Assembly (NCBI RefSeq): GCF_001045465.1
Contig: NZ_LFND01000005.1
Location: forward strand, 62,001 to 126,000
Source: Chryseobacterium angstadtii
GTDB lineage: Bacteria > Bacteroidota > Bacteroidia > Flavobacteriales > Weeksellaceae
DNA: 64,000 bases
Reading direction: 5' to 3'
The notes beneath the pieces were generated by a model. It saw only the letters and a list, made by a program, of their open reading frames with translations. It did not search any database and was not told the origin of the DNA. A program made the position numbers and the translations under genes. This document shows, one piece after another, positions 52,310 through 60,783 of the stretch; the first letter of the stretch is position 1, and each line of letters opens with the position of its first letter.

Positions 52310-52660
52310 TTATTCACCGTGTAAGAACGCTTTTTTGTTAAGCAGCGCTTCGTCAGATTCTACGTGATCTTCATCAGGAACACAGCAGTCTACCGGACAT
52401 ACGGCAGCGCACTGAGGTTCTTCGTGGAATCCTTTACATTCGGTACATTTATCTGTTACAATAAAATAGACATCATCGCTTACCGGTTCCTGCGGTGAAT
52501 TTGCATCTACAGTAAGTCCTGATGGCAGGGTCACAGTACCGGAAAGAGCGGTACCTTCAGAAGCTTTCCAATCTACGGCCCCTTCATATATTGCATTATT
52601 CGGGCATTCCGGTTCACAGGCTCCGCAATTAATGCATTCATCAGTTATTTTAATAGCCAT
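52310..52660 (-). CDS. 2[4Fe-4S] ferredoxin
   Basis: A 116-residue protein. Cluster motifs are CINCGACEPECPNNAIY (residues about 11-27) and, after an insert of about 50 residues, CTECKGFHEEPQCAAVCPVDCC. The insert and the spaced second motif match the ferredoxins often seen next to acyl-CoA reductase and serC in Bacteroidota. It carries low-potential electrons in the cytosol; the partner is unknown. It is divergent from the acyl-CoA reductase gene across 59 bp with promoter boxes in both directions. Confidence 0.93.
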   Translation of the reverse strand: MAIKITDECINCGACEPECPNNAIYEGAVDWKASEGTALSGTVTLPSGLTVDANSPQEPVSDDVYFIVTDKCTECKGFHEEPQCAAVCPVDCCVPDEDHVESDEALLNKKAFLHGE

Positions 52661-52673
52661 CGCTAATTTTTTT

Positions 52674-52691
52674 TAAATTTGCACAAAATTA
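52674..52691. promoter_or_regulatory. divergent -7 boxes for acyl-CoA reductase and ferredoxin
   Basis: TAAATTTG on the plus strand (52674-52681) and TAATTTTG on the minus strand (52691-52684) lie two bases apart, so the two promoters probably compete. Confidence 0.45.
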
Positions 52692-52719
52692 CAAAATATT
52701 CCCCAATTTAAAAGTAATT

Positions 52720-53754
52720 ATGAATACCGAAAATCAAGTTTTAGGACTTATTAAGTTAAGTGCTTATATAGAAGAGTTTTTAGCAAAGGATCAGGCTGAA
52801 TATAATGATGGTGATATCGAATTTGAATTATTGCTGAAAAGATCCGAAATAGAAAATCCGTGGTTTACCATTGATAATCAGAAATTTGCTCTGAAAGAAT
52901 GGACAGGACTTCTTACGGAGGAAAATATAAACAACTGGATCAGAAAGTATTCCGTTTCTAAACTTTCTAAAAAAGTGGGATTAATCCTTGCCGGAAATAT
53001 TCCTCTTGTAGGATTTCATGACGTGATATCCGTGGTTTTAAGCGGTCATATTCCCATGATCAAACTTTCTTCAAAAGATAAGCAGATGATTCCTTTTCTG
53101 CTTAAAAAATGGAATGAATTTTCAGATAACACAGTTCAGTTTGAATTGGTTGAAAAACTGGAAAATTTCGATGCGGTGATTGCCACAGGAAGCAATAATA
53201 CAGCAAGATACCTTGAGTACTATTTCAAAGATCATTTAAATATCATCAGAAAAAACAGAACGTCTGTTGCCGTTTTAAAAGGAGACGAAACTCCGGAAGA
53301 ACTGGCACTTCTGGCTGAAGATATTTTCAGGTATTTCGGACTTGGATGCAGAAATGTTACACGGGTTTTTATTCCGAAAGATTTTGTGATCGACCGGTTG
53401 TTTGAAAGTTTCCTGGCATTCAAGGAAATTATCAATCATCATAAGTATGCGAATAATTATGACTATAACAGAGCGGTTTACCTGCTGAATCAGGATCAGT
53501 TCTGGGATAATAATTTTGTAATGCTGAAAGAAGACGATAAGCTTTTCAGTCCGCTTTCTGTTATTAATTTCAGCAGATATTCTTCTATGGAGGAAGTTAA
53601 AAGTTTTATCACTGAGAATGAAGAAAATATTCAGTGTATAGTGGCTAAAGATGAGCTGGGACTGGATTCCATAGCTTTTGGAGAGGCACAGCATCCCGCT
53701 TTGGATACCTATGCAGATAATGTGGATACGATGAAATTTTTGGAAGTGGTGTGA
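52720..53754 (+). CDS. LuxC-like acyl-CoA/acyl-protein reductase
   Basis: A 344-residue protein of the LuxC family: VGLILAGNIPLVGFHDVISVVLSGH (about 86-110), LSSKDKQMIPFLL, AVIATGSNNTARYLEYYF, IIRKNRTSVAVL and the catalytic Cys region DIFRYFGLGCRNVTRVF. Members reduce activated fatty acids to aldehydes with NADPH. In Bacteroidota the gene usually stands beside a ferredoxin gene, as here. There is no luciferase, so the aldehyde must serve another path, unknown from the sequence. Confidence 0.9.
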   Translation: MNTENQVLGLIKLSAYIEEFLAKDQAEYNDGDIEFELLLKRSEIENPWFTIDNQKFALKEWTGLLTEENINNWIRKYSVSKLSKKVGLILAGNIPLVGFHDVISVVLSGHIPMIKLSSKDKQMIPFLLKKWNEFSDNTVQFELVEKLENFDAVIATGSNNTARYLEYYFKDHLNIIRKNRTSVAVLKGDETPEELALLAEDIFRYFGLGCRNVTRVFIPKDFVIDRLFESFLAFKEIINHHKYANNYDYNRAVYLLNQDQFWDNNFVMLKEDDKLFSPLSVINFSRYSSMEEVKSFITENEENIQCIVAKDELGLDSIAFGEAQHPALDTYADNVDTMKFLEVV

Positions 53755-53797
53755 TTTTCGTATCTTAACTGACTTATTTCACCAAACCCAATAGATT

Positions 53798-54241
53798 ATG
53801 AAAAAAATATTTTTAGGACTTACATTGCTTGCAGCGCAGCTGATGTTTGCTCAAAAAGTGACCGGAGTAAAGGTTGAAAAGGTACAGAAAGAAGTTCCGG
53901 CACAGCTGACTAAAGAGAAAATCAATCTGTATAACGACAACTTTATGAAGTTTGTCGAAGCTCTTAAAAATTCTGACAGACCGTCTATTGATGTTCTTCT
54001 TTCCGATAAAGTAAAAGAAATCGTTACGGATGATGTTCTTAAAAAGGTAAAAGAAGGCTTTGACGTCAATAAAAAGCTGGACATTTTAAAAACAGGGTAC
54101 CATAAATTAATGGACGGGTCCAGTTTGCCAAGCATCAACTATAAATATGCCGGAGATGCTTCTTCAAAAGAAGTGATTATGGCTGTATTTGAAGAAGATG
54201 GAAAAATTCTTGGGGTAATGCCTGCCAAGAAAAACAAATAA
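53798..54241 (+). CDS. hypothetical exported protein
   Basis: A 147-residue protein with signal peptide MKKIFLGLTLLAAQLMFAQ. The mature part is helical and charged (LTKEKINLYNDNFMKFVEALKN, VLKKVKEGFDVNKKLDILKTG), ending in a beta-like stretch KEVIMAVFEEDGKILGVMP. I do not recognise a family. It lies about 45 bp after the reductase and 33 bp before the BI-1 gene, so the three may share a transcript. Confidence 0.8.
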   Translation: MKKIFLGLTLLAAQLMFAQKVTGVKVEKVQKEVPAQLTKEKINLYNDNFMKFVEALKNSDRPSIDVLLSDKVKEIVTDDVLKKVKEGFDVNKKLDILKTGYHKLMDGSSLPSINYKYAGDASSKEVIMAVFEEDGKILGVMPAKKNK

Positions 54242-54274
54242 TTTTATATCAAAAACAATAAAAAAATACTAACT

Positions 54275-54964
54275 ATGATGACAGATGTCTTAGTCGCTCA
54301 TTCTTCTGATTTGGAGAAAGCGTCTTTTTACAGGAAAACGTACCTGCATGTGGCTTTATCAATCCTTGCGTTTATCGGGGTTGAAACTATTTTATTGAAA
54401 ACGGTTCCTGTAGAGATCATTGCAATGATGTTCGGGCAGAAATACACTTGGTTACTGATTATCGGTGTGTTTTGGCTGGCTTCCATGCTGGCTTCAAAAT
54501 GGTCGTTATCACAGAGCAGAAGCACCCAGTATTTCGGATTAGGATTTTACATTATCCTGGAAGCGCTGATCTTTATGCCTATGATTTATATTGCGGCCGG
54601 AATGCAGGGCGGCGGAAACATTATTTTCCAGGCGGCTATGCTTACGATTGCTATGTTTGCAGGACTTTCTGCGGTAGCTTTTACTTCCAAGAGAGATTTT
54701 TCTTTTCTTAGAAATATCATTATTATCGGAGGCTTTATTTCAATAGGGCTTATTGTAGGAGGTGCTTTGTTTGGGTTCAACCTCGGACTTTGGTTTTCTG
54801 TAGGAATGGTACTTTTAGCTTCGGCAAGTATCCTGTATGAAACCAGTAAACTTAAAAATACCTATACAACAGGGCAGTATGTAGGCGCTTCTTTGCAGCT
54901 TTTTGCTTCCGTTATGCTGTTGTTCTGGTATATTTTGAGAATCCTGATGAGCAGAAGAAGTTAA
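54275..54964 (+). CDS. Bax inhibitor-1/YccA-family membrane protein
   Basis: A 229-residue protein with seven hydrophobic segments and the family patterns FYRKTYLHVALSILAFIGVE at the N-terminus, AAMLTIAMFAGLSAVAF in the middle and ASILYETSKLKNTY near the end (the conserved D/E region of BI-1 proteins). Members are calcium-leak or quality-control proteins of the inner membrane; YccA limits FtsH in E. coli. Length is normal. A strong terminator follows. Confidence 0.92.
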   Translation: MMTDVLVAHSSDLEKASFYRKTYLHVALSILAFIGVETILLKTVPVEIIAMMFGQKYTWLLIIGVFWLASMLASKWSLSQSRSTQYFGLGFYIILEALIFMPMIYIAAGMQGGGNIIFQAAMLTIAMFAGLSAVAFTSKRDFSFLRNIIIIGGFISIGLIVGGALFGFNLGLWFSVGMVLLASASILYETSKLKNTYTTGQYVGASLQLFASVMLLFWYILRILMSRRS

Positions 54965-55032
54965 TTGAAAGTGAAGAGTGAAGAATGATGAATGAAAAAT
55001 AGTGAATTCAGATTGGAAGCTCTTATCAATAT

Positions 55033-55065
55033 AATCCTGGTGATCTTTTTATCAGGATTTTTTTA
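55033..55065 (+). terminator. terminator of the BI-1 gene
   Basis: AATCCTG (55033-55039) pairs with CAGGATT (55053-55059), with loop GTGATCTTTTTAT, followed by six T. Confidence 0.8.
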
Positions 55066-55080
55066 TGCTTTTAAATTTTC

Positions 55081-55190
55081 AACCACAAATGGCACAAATA
55101 GTTTCACAAATACCACAATTTAAAGACTGCAATATTCGTGTCATTAGTGCAAAAAAATTAGTATAATTCGTGTTTTAAATGATTTGGGCA
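55081..55190 (+). repeat. diverged relative of the dispersed AACCACAAA repeat
   Basis: Begins AACCACAAATGGCACAAATA, then ACAAATACCACAA and TTCGTGTCATTAGTG. The opening is like copy A (37781), but the rest differs. It lies between two mirror-image terminators. Confidence 0.45.
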
Positions 55191-55247
55191 ATTGAATTTT
55201 TAAATCTTTAAATGTTTCAATCTTTAAATTTCTAACAATTAATCCAA

Positions 55248-55278
55248 AAAATCCTGATGAAAAGATCACCGGGATTTT
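55248..55278 (-). terminator. terminator of the DUF6952 operon
   Basis: AAAATCC (55248-55254) pairs with GGATTTT (55272-55278), with inner GAT/ATC. On the minus strand the loop region reads GGTGATCTTTTCATCAGG, nearly the same as the terminator at 55033, in mirror orientation; six T follow. Confidence 0.65.
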
Positions 55279-55460
55279 AATTGGATTCTTTACTGCAGAT
55301 AAACAGAGGCAGCAGCATCAGCAATGGCATATTACGGAAGCTTAAAGCATTTGTTTAAAAGTAGATTAAAGAATGAAGAAAATAATAGGTTGAGGAAAGC
55401 CTCAGTAGTTTTGTGTTTTTAAGCTTTTCTTATTAAATCTTTAAATGATTCAATAAAAAA

Positions 55461-55709
55461 TTATCTGTCAATAGATCCTAAGACCTTCTGTGCAAAAGAG
55501 TTTAAAGCGTCTTTTTCACTCATTCCGCTCTGAACGTTGGCATGTACTTCCAAAGCACCGCAGATGTTCGTGATCAGTTCTCCTGCTACATTTAAATCCT
55601 CTTCGCTGGTTCCTCTGAATTCGCAGAAGCTTTCCAGTACTTCTAATGTTTTTTCAAGATTTTCAGGAGTCTGATTCTGATAAAACTGTCTGATTACGGG
55701 TAACTTCAT
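55461..55709 (-). CDS. DUF6952-family protein
   Basis: An 82-residue, all-helical, cytosolic protein: MKLPVIRQFYQNQTPENLEKTLEVLESFCEFRG with KALE-type helices, then DLNVAGELITNICGALEVHANVQSGMSEKDALN. It belongs to DUF6952, small Bacteroidota proteins encoded after thioredoxin. It starts 2 bp after the thioredoxin stop, so the two are surely coexpressed. Role unknown, probably redox-linked. Confidence 0.9.
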   Translation of the reverse strand: MKLPVIRQFYQNQTPENLEKTLEVLESFCEFRGTSEEDLNVAGELITNICGALEVHANVQSGMSEKDALNSFAQKVLGSIDR

Positions 55710-55711
55710 GA

Positions 55712-56017
55712 TTATAATTCGTTAAAAAGATTAATTAAACTTTCTGCCTGGTTGCTCTGAACCTGATTCACCAGTTCTCCGTTTTTAAAAACTGCGAATG
55801 TAGGAAGGTTGTCTACTGTTGCTAATTTTCTGCTTTCAGGAAGTTTTTCCGCATCCACATAAAGGAAAGGGATATCTTCGTTTTCTGATGCCAGTTTCTT
55901 GAATTTAGGCTTCATGATTCTGCAGTTTCCGCACCATGTTGCGCCATATTGAACCACTACTTTTTCGTTGTCGTTTACTATATTCTGTAAAGTATCTTCT
56001 GTTAATTCTGTATACAT
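55712..56017 (-). CDS. thioredoxin-family protein (CGNC)
   Basis: A 101-residue thioredoxin fold. The active site is TWCGNCRIMKP (residues about 28-38); the cis-Pro loop is VDNLPTFAVFKNG. The central dipeptide GN rather than GP suggests altered redox potential. It likely reduces the peroxiredoxin encoded upstream in the operon (inference from the gene order Prx-Trx-DUF6952). It is cytosolic. Confidence 0.93.
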   Translation of the reverse strand: MYTELTEDTLQNIVNDNEKVVVQYGATWCGNCRIMKPKFKKLASENEDIPFLYVDAEKLPESRKLATVDNLPTFAVFKNGELVNQVQSNQAESLINLFNEL

Positions 56018-56041
56018 AAGTTAAATTTTATGAAATTTAAC

Positions 56042-56148
56042 AATGTAGCAATTTGATAATGTACCAGTGTAACAATTAAAATATTGGGTTTTAAATATTG
56101 TTAGATTGTTACACTGCTATATTGTTACATTAGTGTAATTGCTACATT
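56042..56148. repeat. inverted repeat of AATGTAGCAAT/TGTAACAAT words
   Basis: AATGTAGCAATT (56042-56053) is exactly complementary to AATTGCTACATT (56137-56148). Between them, words like AGTGTAACAAT face their complements with mismatches. It fills the gap between the peroxiredoxin and thioredoxin genes. Confidence 0.65.
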
Positions 56149-56165
56149 GCTATATTAATTTTGTA

Positions 56166-56798
56166 TTAGTTCTTAGCCAAGTATGCTGCTGTAGAATTTC
56201 TGTCTGCTTTCATAGCATCTTTTCCTTCTTCCCAGTTAGCAGGGCATACTTCTCCGTGTTTCTGAACGTGCGTGTAAGCATCAATCAGTCTTAGATATTC
56301 TTTTACATTTCTTCCTAAAGGCATATCGTTTACAGATTCGTGGAAAATTTTTCCGGTCTCATCAATAAGATAAGTTGCTCTGTACGTTACATTTGAACCA
56401 GTGAAAGTTTCTTCTCCTTCTTCATTGTATTCGAAATCCTGATCTACGATTCCCAATAGGTTAGCCAATTGTCTGTGTGTATCAGCTAAAAGCGGGTAAG
56501 TTACCCCTTCAATACCTCCGTTGTCTTTTGCTGTGTTCAGCCAAGCGAAGTGTACTTCGTTAGTATCACAAGAAGCACCAATTACTTTAGTGTTTCTTTT
56601 TGCGAATTCACCTAAAGCATCCTGAAAAGCGTGAAGCTCGGTAGGACATACGAAAGTGAAGTCTTTCGGATACCAGAATAAAATTACTTTTTGTTGGTTG
56701 GAAACTGCTTCTTCAAGAATGTTGATTCTAAGATCGTCACCCATTTCAGACATAGCATCGATTGTTACATTTGGGAATTTTTTTCCTACTAAAGACAT
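56166..56798 (-). CDS. 2-Cys peroxiredoxin (AhpC/Prx1-type)
   Basis: About 210 residues from the Met at 56798 (MSLVGKKFPNVTIDAM); the earlier Met at 56834 lies upstream of the predicted transcription start. The peroxidatic Cys is in DFTFVCPTELHAF, the Arg in YRATYLIDETG, and the resolving Cys in HGEVCPANWEEG. It reduces hydrogen and organic peroxides. It is the first gene of the Prx-Trx-DUF6952 group and has a good promoter. Confidence 0.95.
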   Translation of the reverse strand: MSLVGKKFPNVTIDAMSEMGDDLRINILEEAVSNQQKVILFWYPKDFTFVCPTELHAFQDALGEFAKRNTKVIGASCDTNEVHFAWLNTAKDNGGIEGVTYPLLADTHRQLANLLGIVDQDFEYNEEGEETFTGSNVTYRATYLIDETGKIFHESVNDMPLGRNVKEYLRLIDAYTHVQKHGEVCPANWEEGKDAMKADRNSTAAYLAKN

Positions 56799-56831
56799 AA
56801 TTTTTCTGTTTTTATATTTAAATTTCTTGTG

Positions 56832-56862
56832 CAAAGATATAGATATTCCATCTATCGAACAA
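56832..56862 (-). promoter_or_regulatory. promoter of the peroxiredoxin operon
   Basis: On the minus strand TTG (56862-56860), 20 bp, TATCTTTG (56839-56832): full match to the flavobacterial consensus. Transcription would begin near 56825, downstream of the first in-frame ATG. Confidence 0.75.
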
Positions 56863-56912
56863 ATGATTTTTGATAAATAAAATCTATAATTATTTTTGAT
56901 CGATTTAAAGGA

Positions 56913-56938
56913 AAAAAGCCCTGATATCAGAGCTTTTT
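56913..56938 (-). terminator. terminator of the aminotransferase gene
   Basis: AAAAAGC (56913-56919) pairs with GCTTTTT (56932-56938), with CTGATATCAG between. On the minus strand the stem is followed by a T-run. Confidence 0.75.
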
Positions 56939-56980
56939 GTTTACTTTATATTAATTTTTATAGAGTCTAAATTGAAGTTA

Positions 56981-58174
56981 TTAATTAAATGGAGCAAGAG
57001 TATCTTTGATACGTTTCATAGCTTCCCTTAAATCCTCTTCAGAAGCAGCATAAGAGAATCTGATGCATTCCGGGCTTCCGAAAGAAACACCTCCTACACA
57101 GCCTACATGTGCATTTTCCAGTAAGAACATGGCAAAATCATCCGAATCTTTAATTTCCGTACCATTCAATGTTTTTCCGATATAGTGGGAAATATCCGGG
57201 AAAAAGTAAAAAGCAGCTTTTGGAAGAACTACTTTGAATCCCGGGATCTCCTTCATCAGGTCAAATACCAGATCTCTTCTTGTTTTAAAAGCATCAATCA
57301 TATATTTGTATTCAGAAGGATCGGTCTTTAAGGCGGTAATAGAAGCTCTTTGCGCTACGGTATTGGCCCCGCTGGTCATTTGTCCCTGAATCTTTTCACA
57401 AGCCTTAGCCAGCCATTCAGGACACGCAGAATACCCGATTCTCCATCCGGTCATGGCAAATGCCTTAGACATTCCGTTAATAACGGCAGTCTGCTCATAA
57501 ATCTCAGGAAATTGAGCGATGGATGTCGTTTTTGTTTCGTAGTTGATATATTCATAAATCTCATCTGAAATCACGGTCACATGAGGATATTTTGCAATGA
57601 CTTTCGCCATAGACTGAAGCTCATCATACGTATAATATCCACCGGAAGGATTACACGGAGAGCTGAAAAGAATCGCTTTGGTTTTATCCGTAATCGCTTC
57701 TTCAAGCTGTTCAGCTGTAATTTTAAAATCTGTAACGTAAGAAGTAGGAAGCATGACAGAGTTTCCGCCCATCATTTTTACCATTTCATCATAACTTACC
57801 CAATAAGGAGCAGGAAGAAGAACTTCATCACCGTCATTGATCACGGAAGCCAGTACGTTCAGAATAGCCTGTTTGGCTCCATTGGAAACACAGATCTGTG
57901 AAGGCTTATAGTCAAGGTGATTATCCCTTTTTAATTTGTAAGCGATTGCTTCACGAAGTTCAAGAAAACCGGGAACAGGAGAGTAGTGGCTGTAATTTTG
58001 GTTAATGGCGTCAAAAGCGGCCTGTTTGATATTGTCCGGAACATCAAAATCCGGTTCGCCCAGGGTAAGACTGATTACATCAATGCCTGCGGCCTTCATT
58101 TCTCTTGCTTTATTTGACATCACAAATGTCTGCGAGTAACCTAACCTCTTTACTCTATCTGAAAGTTTGTCCAT
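56981..58174 (-). CDS. class I aspartate-type aminotransferase
   Basis: A 397-residue PLP enzyme of the aspC/AAT Ib group: VISLTLGEPDFDVPDNI, HYSPVPGFLELREAIAYKL, VSNGAKQAILNVL, FSSPCNPSGGYYTYDEL, VISDEIYEYINY, the PLP lysine in NGMSKAFAMTGWRIGY, and the substrate Arg in PECIRFSYAASEED. It likely transfers amino groups between aspartate or other amino acids and 2-oxoglutarate. It is monocistronic with its own terminator. Confidence 0.93.
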   Translation of the reverse strand: MDKLSDRVKRLGYSQTFVMSNKAREMKAAGIDVISLTLGEPDFDVPDNIKQAAFDAINQNYSHYSPVPGFLELREAIAYKLKRDNHLDYKPSQICVSNGAKQAILNVLASVINDGDEVLLPAPYWVSYDEMVKMMGGNSVMLPTSYVTDFKITAEQLEEAITDKTKAILFSSPCNPSGGYYTYDELQSMAKVIAKYPHVTVISDEIYEYINYETKTTSIAQFPEIYEQTAVINGMSKAFAMTGWRIGYSACPEWLAKACEKIQGQMTSGANTVAQRASITALKTDPSEYKYMIDAFKTRRDLVFDLMKEIPGFKVVLPKAAFYFFPDISHYIGKTLNGTEIKDSDDFAMFLLENAHVGCVGGVSFGSPECIRFSYAASEEDLREAMKRIKDTLAPFN

Positions 58175-58344
58175 TTAGTATTTTTGAATTTAAACAAATA
58201 TATAATAAAAACGTTGGGGCAAAAAATAAAAAAGGATAAAGGAAAAAAGATTTTTGTCAGGTTTTGATTTAATCACTAGATTTGGAAATATGATCAAGCT
58301 TATCCGCTTTACCGTAGTATTTTATTAAATTTTAAGTTAAAAAA

Positions 58345-59172
58345 ATGTTCAAACTTTTGTTTTTACTCTGTGCAGCTCTTTTCTCGGCGCAGAACTATCG
58401 CTTTGTCTACGAATATAAAATGAAACCTGACGTGGAAAGAAAAGATTCTGTCGTAACAGACTATATGAATCTGGATACAGACGGGAAAAAATCCTATTTC
58501 TCCAATGCAGTAAAATATGAAAGGGATTCGGTGTACAACGCCGATAAAAGCTATGCCGCTTTTTTGAAATCCAAAAACTACAACCGCAACCTGAATTATG
58601 TTCTTGAAAAAGACCATGCAAAAAAGTCATTTAATTTTTATAACAAATTCAAAAACGTAGGTCTGGTTGTAACAGATCAGGAGCTTCCGAAGTGGAAAAT
58701 GGAGAATGAATTTAAAAAGATCAGCAATATGAATTGTCAGAAAGCAATCGCAGATTATAAAGGCAGAAAGTGGGTAGCCTGGTTCAGTAAAGATTTTCCG
58801 GTAAGTGATGGTCCTTACAAATTCAGTGGACTTCCGGGACTTGTAGTGTCCGTAAAAGACCGTGAAGATGATCATGTTTTTGAACTGATTCAGATAAAAA
58901 AAATCAGCGCAGTTACTGCTTTTATTCCTAAAAATAACAAGAAGATGAGTCAGGATGAATACAGAAAACTCATTAAAGGTTATAGATTTTCACCCGGAGA
59001 AGATATTGCAGCCATGAATGTCGATTCTAAAGCAGGAACCATCGGGCTGGAGCTGAAAGACGGCTATGTCACCCAACTTGACTATAGCAAAATCAAGAAA
59101 AGCGGAGCCGATATGGATGCTGTTATTGATAAAATGCTCAGGATGAGTAATAATCCTATTGAAAAAGAATAA
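58345..59172 (+). CDS. GLPGLI-family exported protein
   Basis: A 275-residue protein with signal peptide MFKLLFLLCAALFSAQ. It contains the family motif in DGPYKFSGLPGLVVSVKDRE (about residues 154-173), and, upstream, NCQKAIADYKGRKWVAWFSKDFP. This family is expanded in Bacteroidota, and its function is unknown; members often lie next to TonB-dependent receptors, though none is here. A clear terminator follows. Confidence 0.93.
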   Translation: MFKLLFLLCAALFSAQNYRFVYEYKMKPDVERKDSVVTDYMNLDTDGKKSYFSNAVKYERDSVYNADKSYAAFLKSKNYNRNLNYVLEKDHAKKSFNFYNKFKNVGLVVTDQELPKWKMENEFKKISNMNCQKAIADYKGRKWVAWFSKDFPVSDGPYKFSGLPGLVVSVKDREDDHVFELIQIKKISAVTAFIPKNNKKMSQDEYRKLIKGYRFSPGEDIAAMNVDSKAGTIGLELKDGYVTQLDYSKIKKSGADMDAVIDKMLRMSNNPIEKE

Positions 59173-59179
59173 TATAGAG

Positions 59180-59206
59180 AGACTGCCCAAAAGCAGTCTT
59201 TTTTTA
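59180..59206 (+). terminator. terminator of the GLPGLI gene
   Basis: AGACTGC (59180-59186) pairs with GCAGTCT (59193-59199), followed by seven or more T. Confidence 0.85.
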
Positions 59207-59348
59207 TTTTTACTCAGATTTATTGATGATATTTTTTATGAATTAATACTTTGTTGAGTAAAAAATGAATTCCGATCAGAAGAGAATGGTAAAATGCCGT
59301 TCTCAAACTTTAGGTTTTGTATATTTAAACCATCTTATATTCAATCAT

Positions 59349-60686
59349 ATGAAATGTTCGCTTTTCTTTCTGCTGGTTCCTTTTATCGGGTTTTCACAAA
59401 CTCATTCAAAAGATACTGAAATCAAGAAATATGTTTCTGAAGTGAATTCGGATTCATTAAAATCATACATCAATAAGCTTGTAGGATTTAATACCAGACA
59501 TACTTTAAGCTCAGTAGACGATAAAAATCAGGGAATTGGAGCAGCAAGAAATTGGGTGGTTACAAAATTTAAAGATTATGCCAAAAATTCAGGAGGCAGA
59601 ATGGAGGTGTATCTTCAGCAGGAAGATATTCAGCCGGATGGAAAACGGGTAGATAAAGTGGTCAGTCTGGGAAATCCCATCGCCTTTCTGAAAGGTACAG
59701 ATCCCAATGATAAAAGGATTTTTCTGATTTCTGCCCATCTGGATTCACGTGTTACAGATGTGATGAACAGTACTTCATTCGCGCCGGGTGCCAATGATGA
59801 TGGGAGCGGAGTAAGTGCCGTTCTGGAATCTGCAAGAATTTTAAGCAGATCTTCTTTTCCTGCCTCCATTATTTTTGTTGCGTTTTCAGGTGAAGAACAG
59901 TCGCTGCTGGGGTCTAAGTTGTTGGCTGATAAGGCTAAAAAAGACAACCTTCAGATAGAAGCTGTGCTTAATAATGATATGATAGGAAATCCCAAAGCAG
60001 GAGAAACAGGAGAGGTGAATAATAAGACACTTCGGGTATTCAGTGAAGGACTGCCTTATGCAGAGCTGGATAAAAAAGCCATGAGCATACGGAATCTCGG
60101 CCTTGAAAACGATAGTGAGTCCCGTCAGCTCGCACGCTACATCAAAGAAGTTGCAGAGCAATATGTAAAAGGCCTTGAAATAAAACTGATCTACAGAGAC
60201 GACAGATTTCTGCGTGGCGGAGATCACTCCAGCTTTGTCAGTAACGGCTTCCCCTCCGTAAGACTTACCGAATACTATGAAAACTACGATCATCAGCATC
60301 AGGACATAAGAACAGAAAAGGGCAAACAATACGGTGATCTTCCGGAATTTATAGATTTTGGCTACCTGAAAAAAAATGTAGCCGCCAATATTGCGGTGCT
60401 GGCCAGCCTGGCCAAATCCGTTTCAAAACCGGAACATGTGGAAATGAAAGTAAAGGATCTTACCAACACCACGACCTTGCAATGGGAGAAACCAAAAACG
60501 GGAACTCCGGCGGGATATTACGTTCTTGCAAGGGAAACCGACAGTCCTGTATGGCAAAAAAAAATGTTTACAACGGAACTTTCCATGAAGGTTCCGCTTT
60601 CAAAGGATAATTTCATTTTTGCGGTGCAAACCGTTAACTCAACCGGAAATGTAAGCGTTCCCGTTATTCCGTCTATTGCCAGATGA
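59349..60686 (+). CDS. exported M28-family aminopeptidase with C-terminal Fn3-like domain
   Basis: About 445 residues from the Met at 59349 (MKCSLFFLLVPFIGFSQ, signal peptide); the Met at 59265 lacks this. The zinc site is complete: SAHLDSRV, GANDDGSG, FSGEEQSLLGS, NNDMIG and, late, YENYDHQHQD. A C-terminal fibronectin-III-like domain follows (about 380-440: MKVKDLTNTTTLQWEKPKTG). It differs from the CPQ-like triplet at 44.6-48.7 kb. It should release amino acids from peptides outside the cytoplasm. Confidence 0.92.
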   Translation: MKCSLFFLLVPFIGFSQTHSKDTEIKKYVSEVNSDSLKSYINKLVGFNTRHTLSSVDDKNQGIGAARNWVVTKFKDYAKNSGGRMEVYLQQEDIQPDGKRVDKVVSLGNPIAFLKGTDPNDKRIFLISAHLDSRVTDVMNSTSFAPGANDDGSGVSAVLESARILSRSSFPASIIFVAFSGEEQSLLGSKLLADKAKKDNLQIEAVLNNDMIGNPKAGETGEVNNKTLRVFSEGLPYAELDKKAMSIRNLGLENDSESRQLARYIKEVAEQYVKGLEIKLIYRDDRFLRGGDHSSFVSNGFPSVRLTEYYENYDHQHQDIRTEKGKQYGDLPEFIDFGYLKKNVAANIAVLASLAKSVSKPEHVEMKVKDLTNTTTLQWEKPKTGTPAGYYVLARETDSPVWQKKMFTTELSMKVPLSKDNFIFAVQTVNSTGNVSVPVIPSIAR

Positions 60687-60783
60687 TCTTTTCCTGCGAT
60701 AGATGAAATTAAAGCCTTACCGGAGCAACTTGATTTGAATACAACGGAAATAAAACTTATTTTTGCGGATTATAATAATTCAT

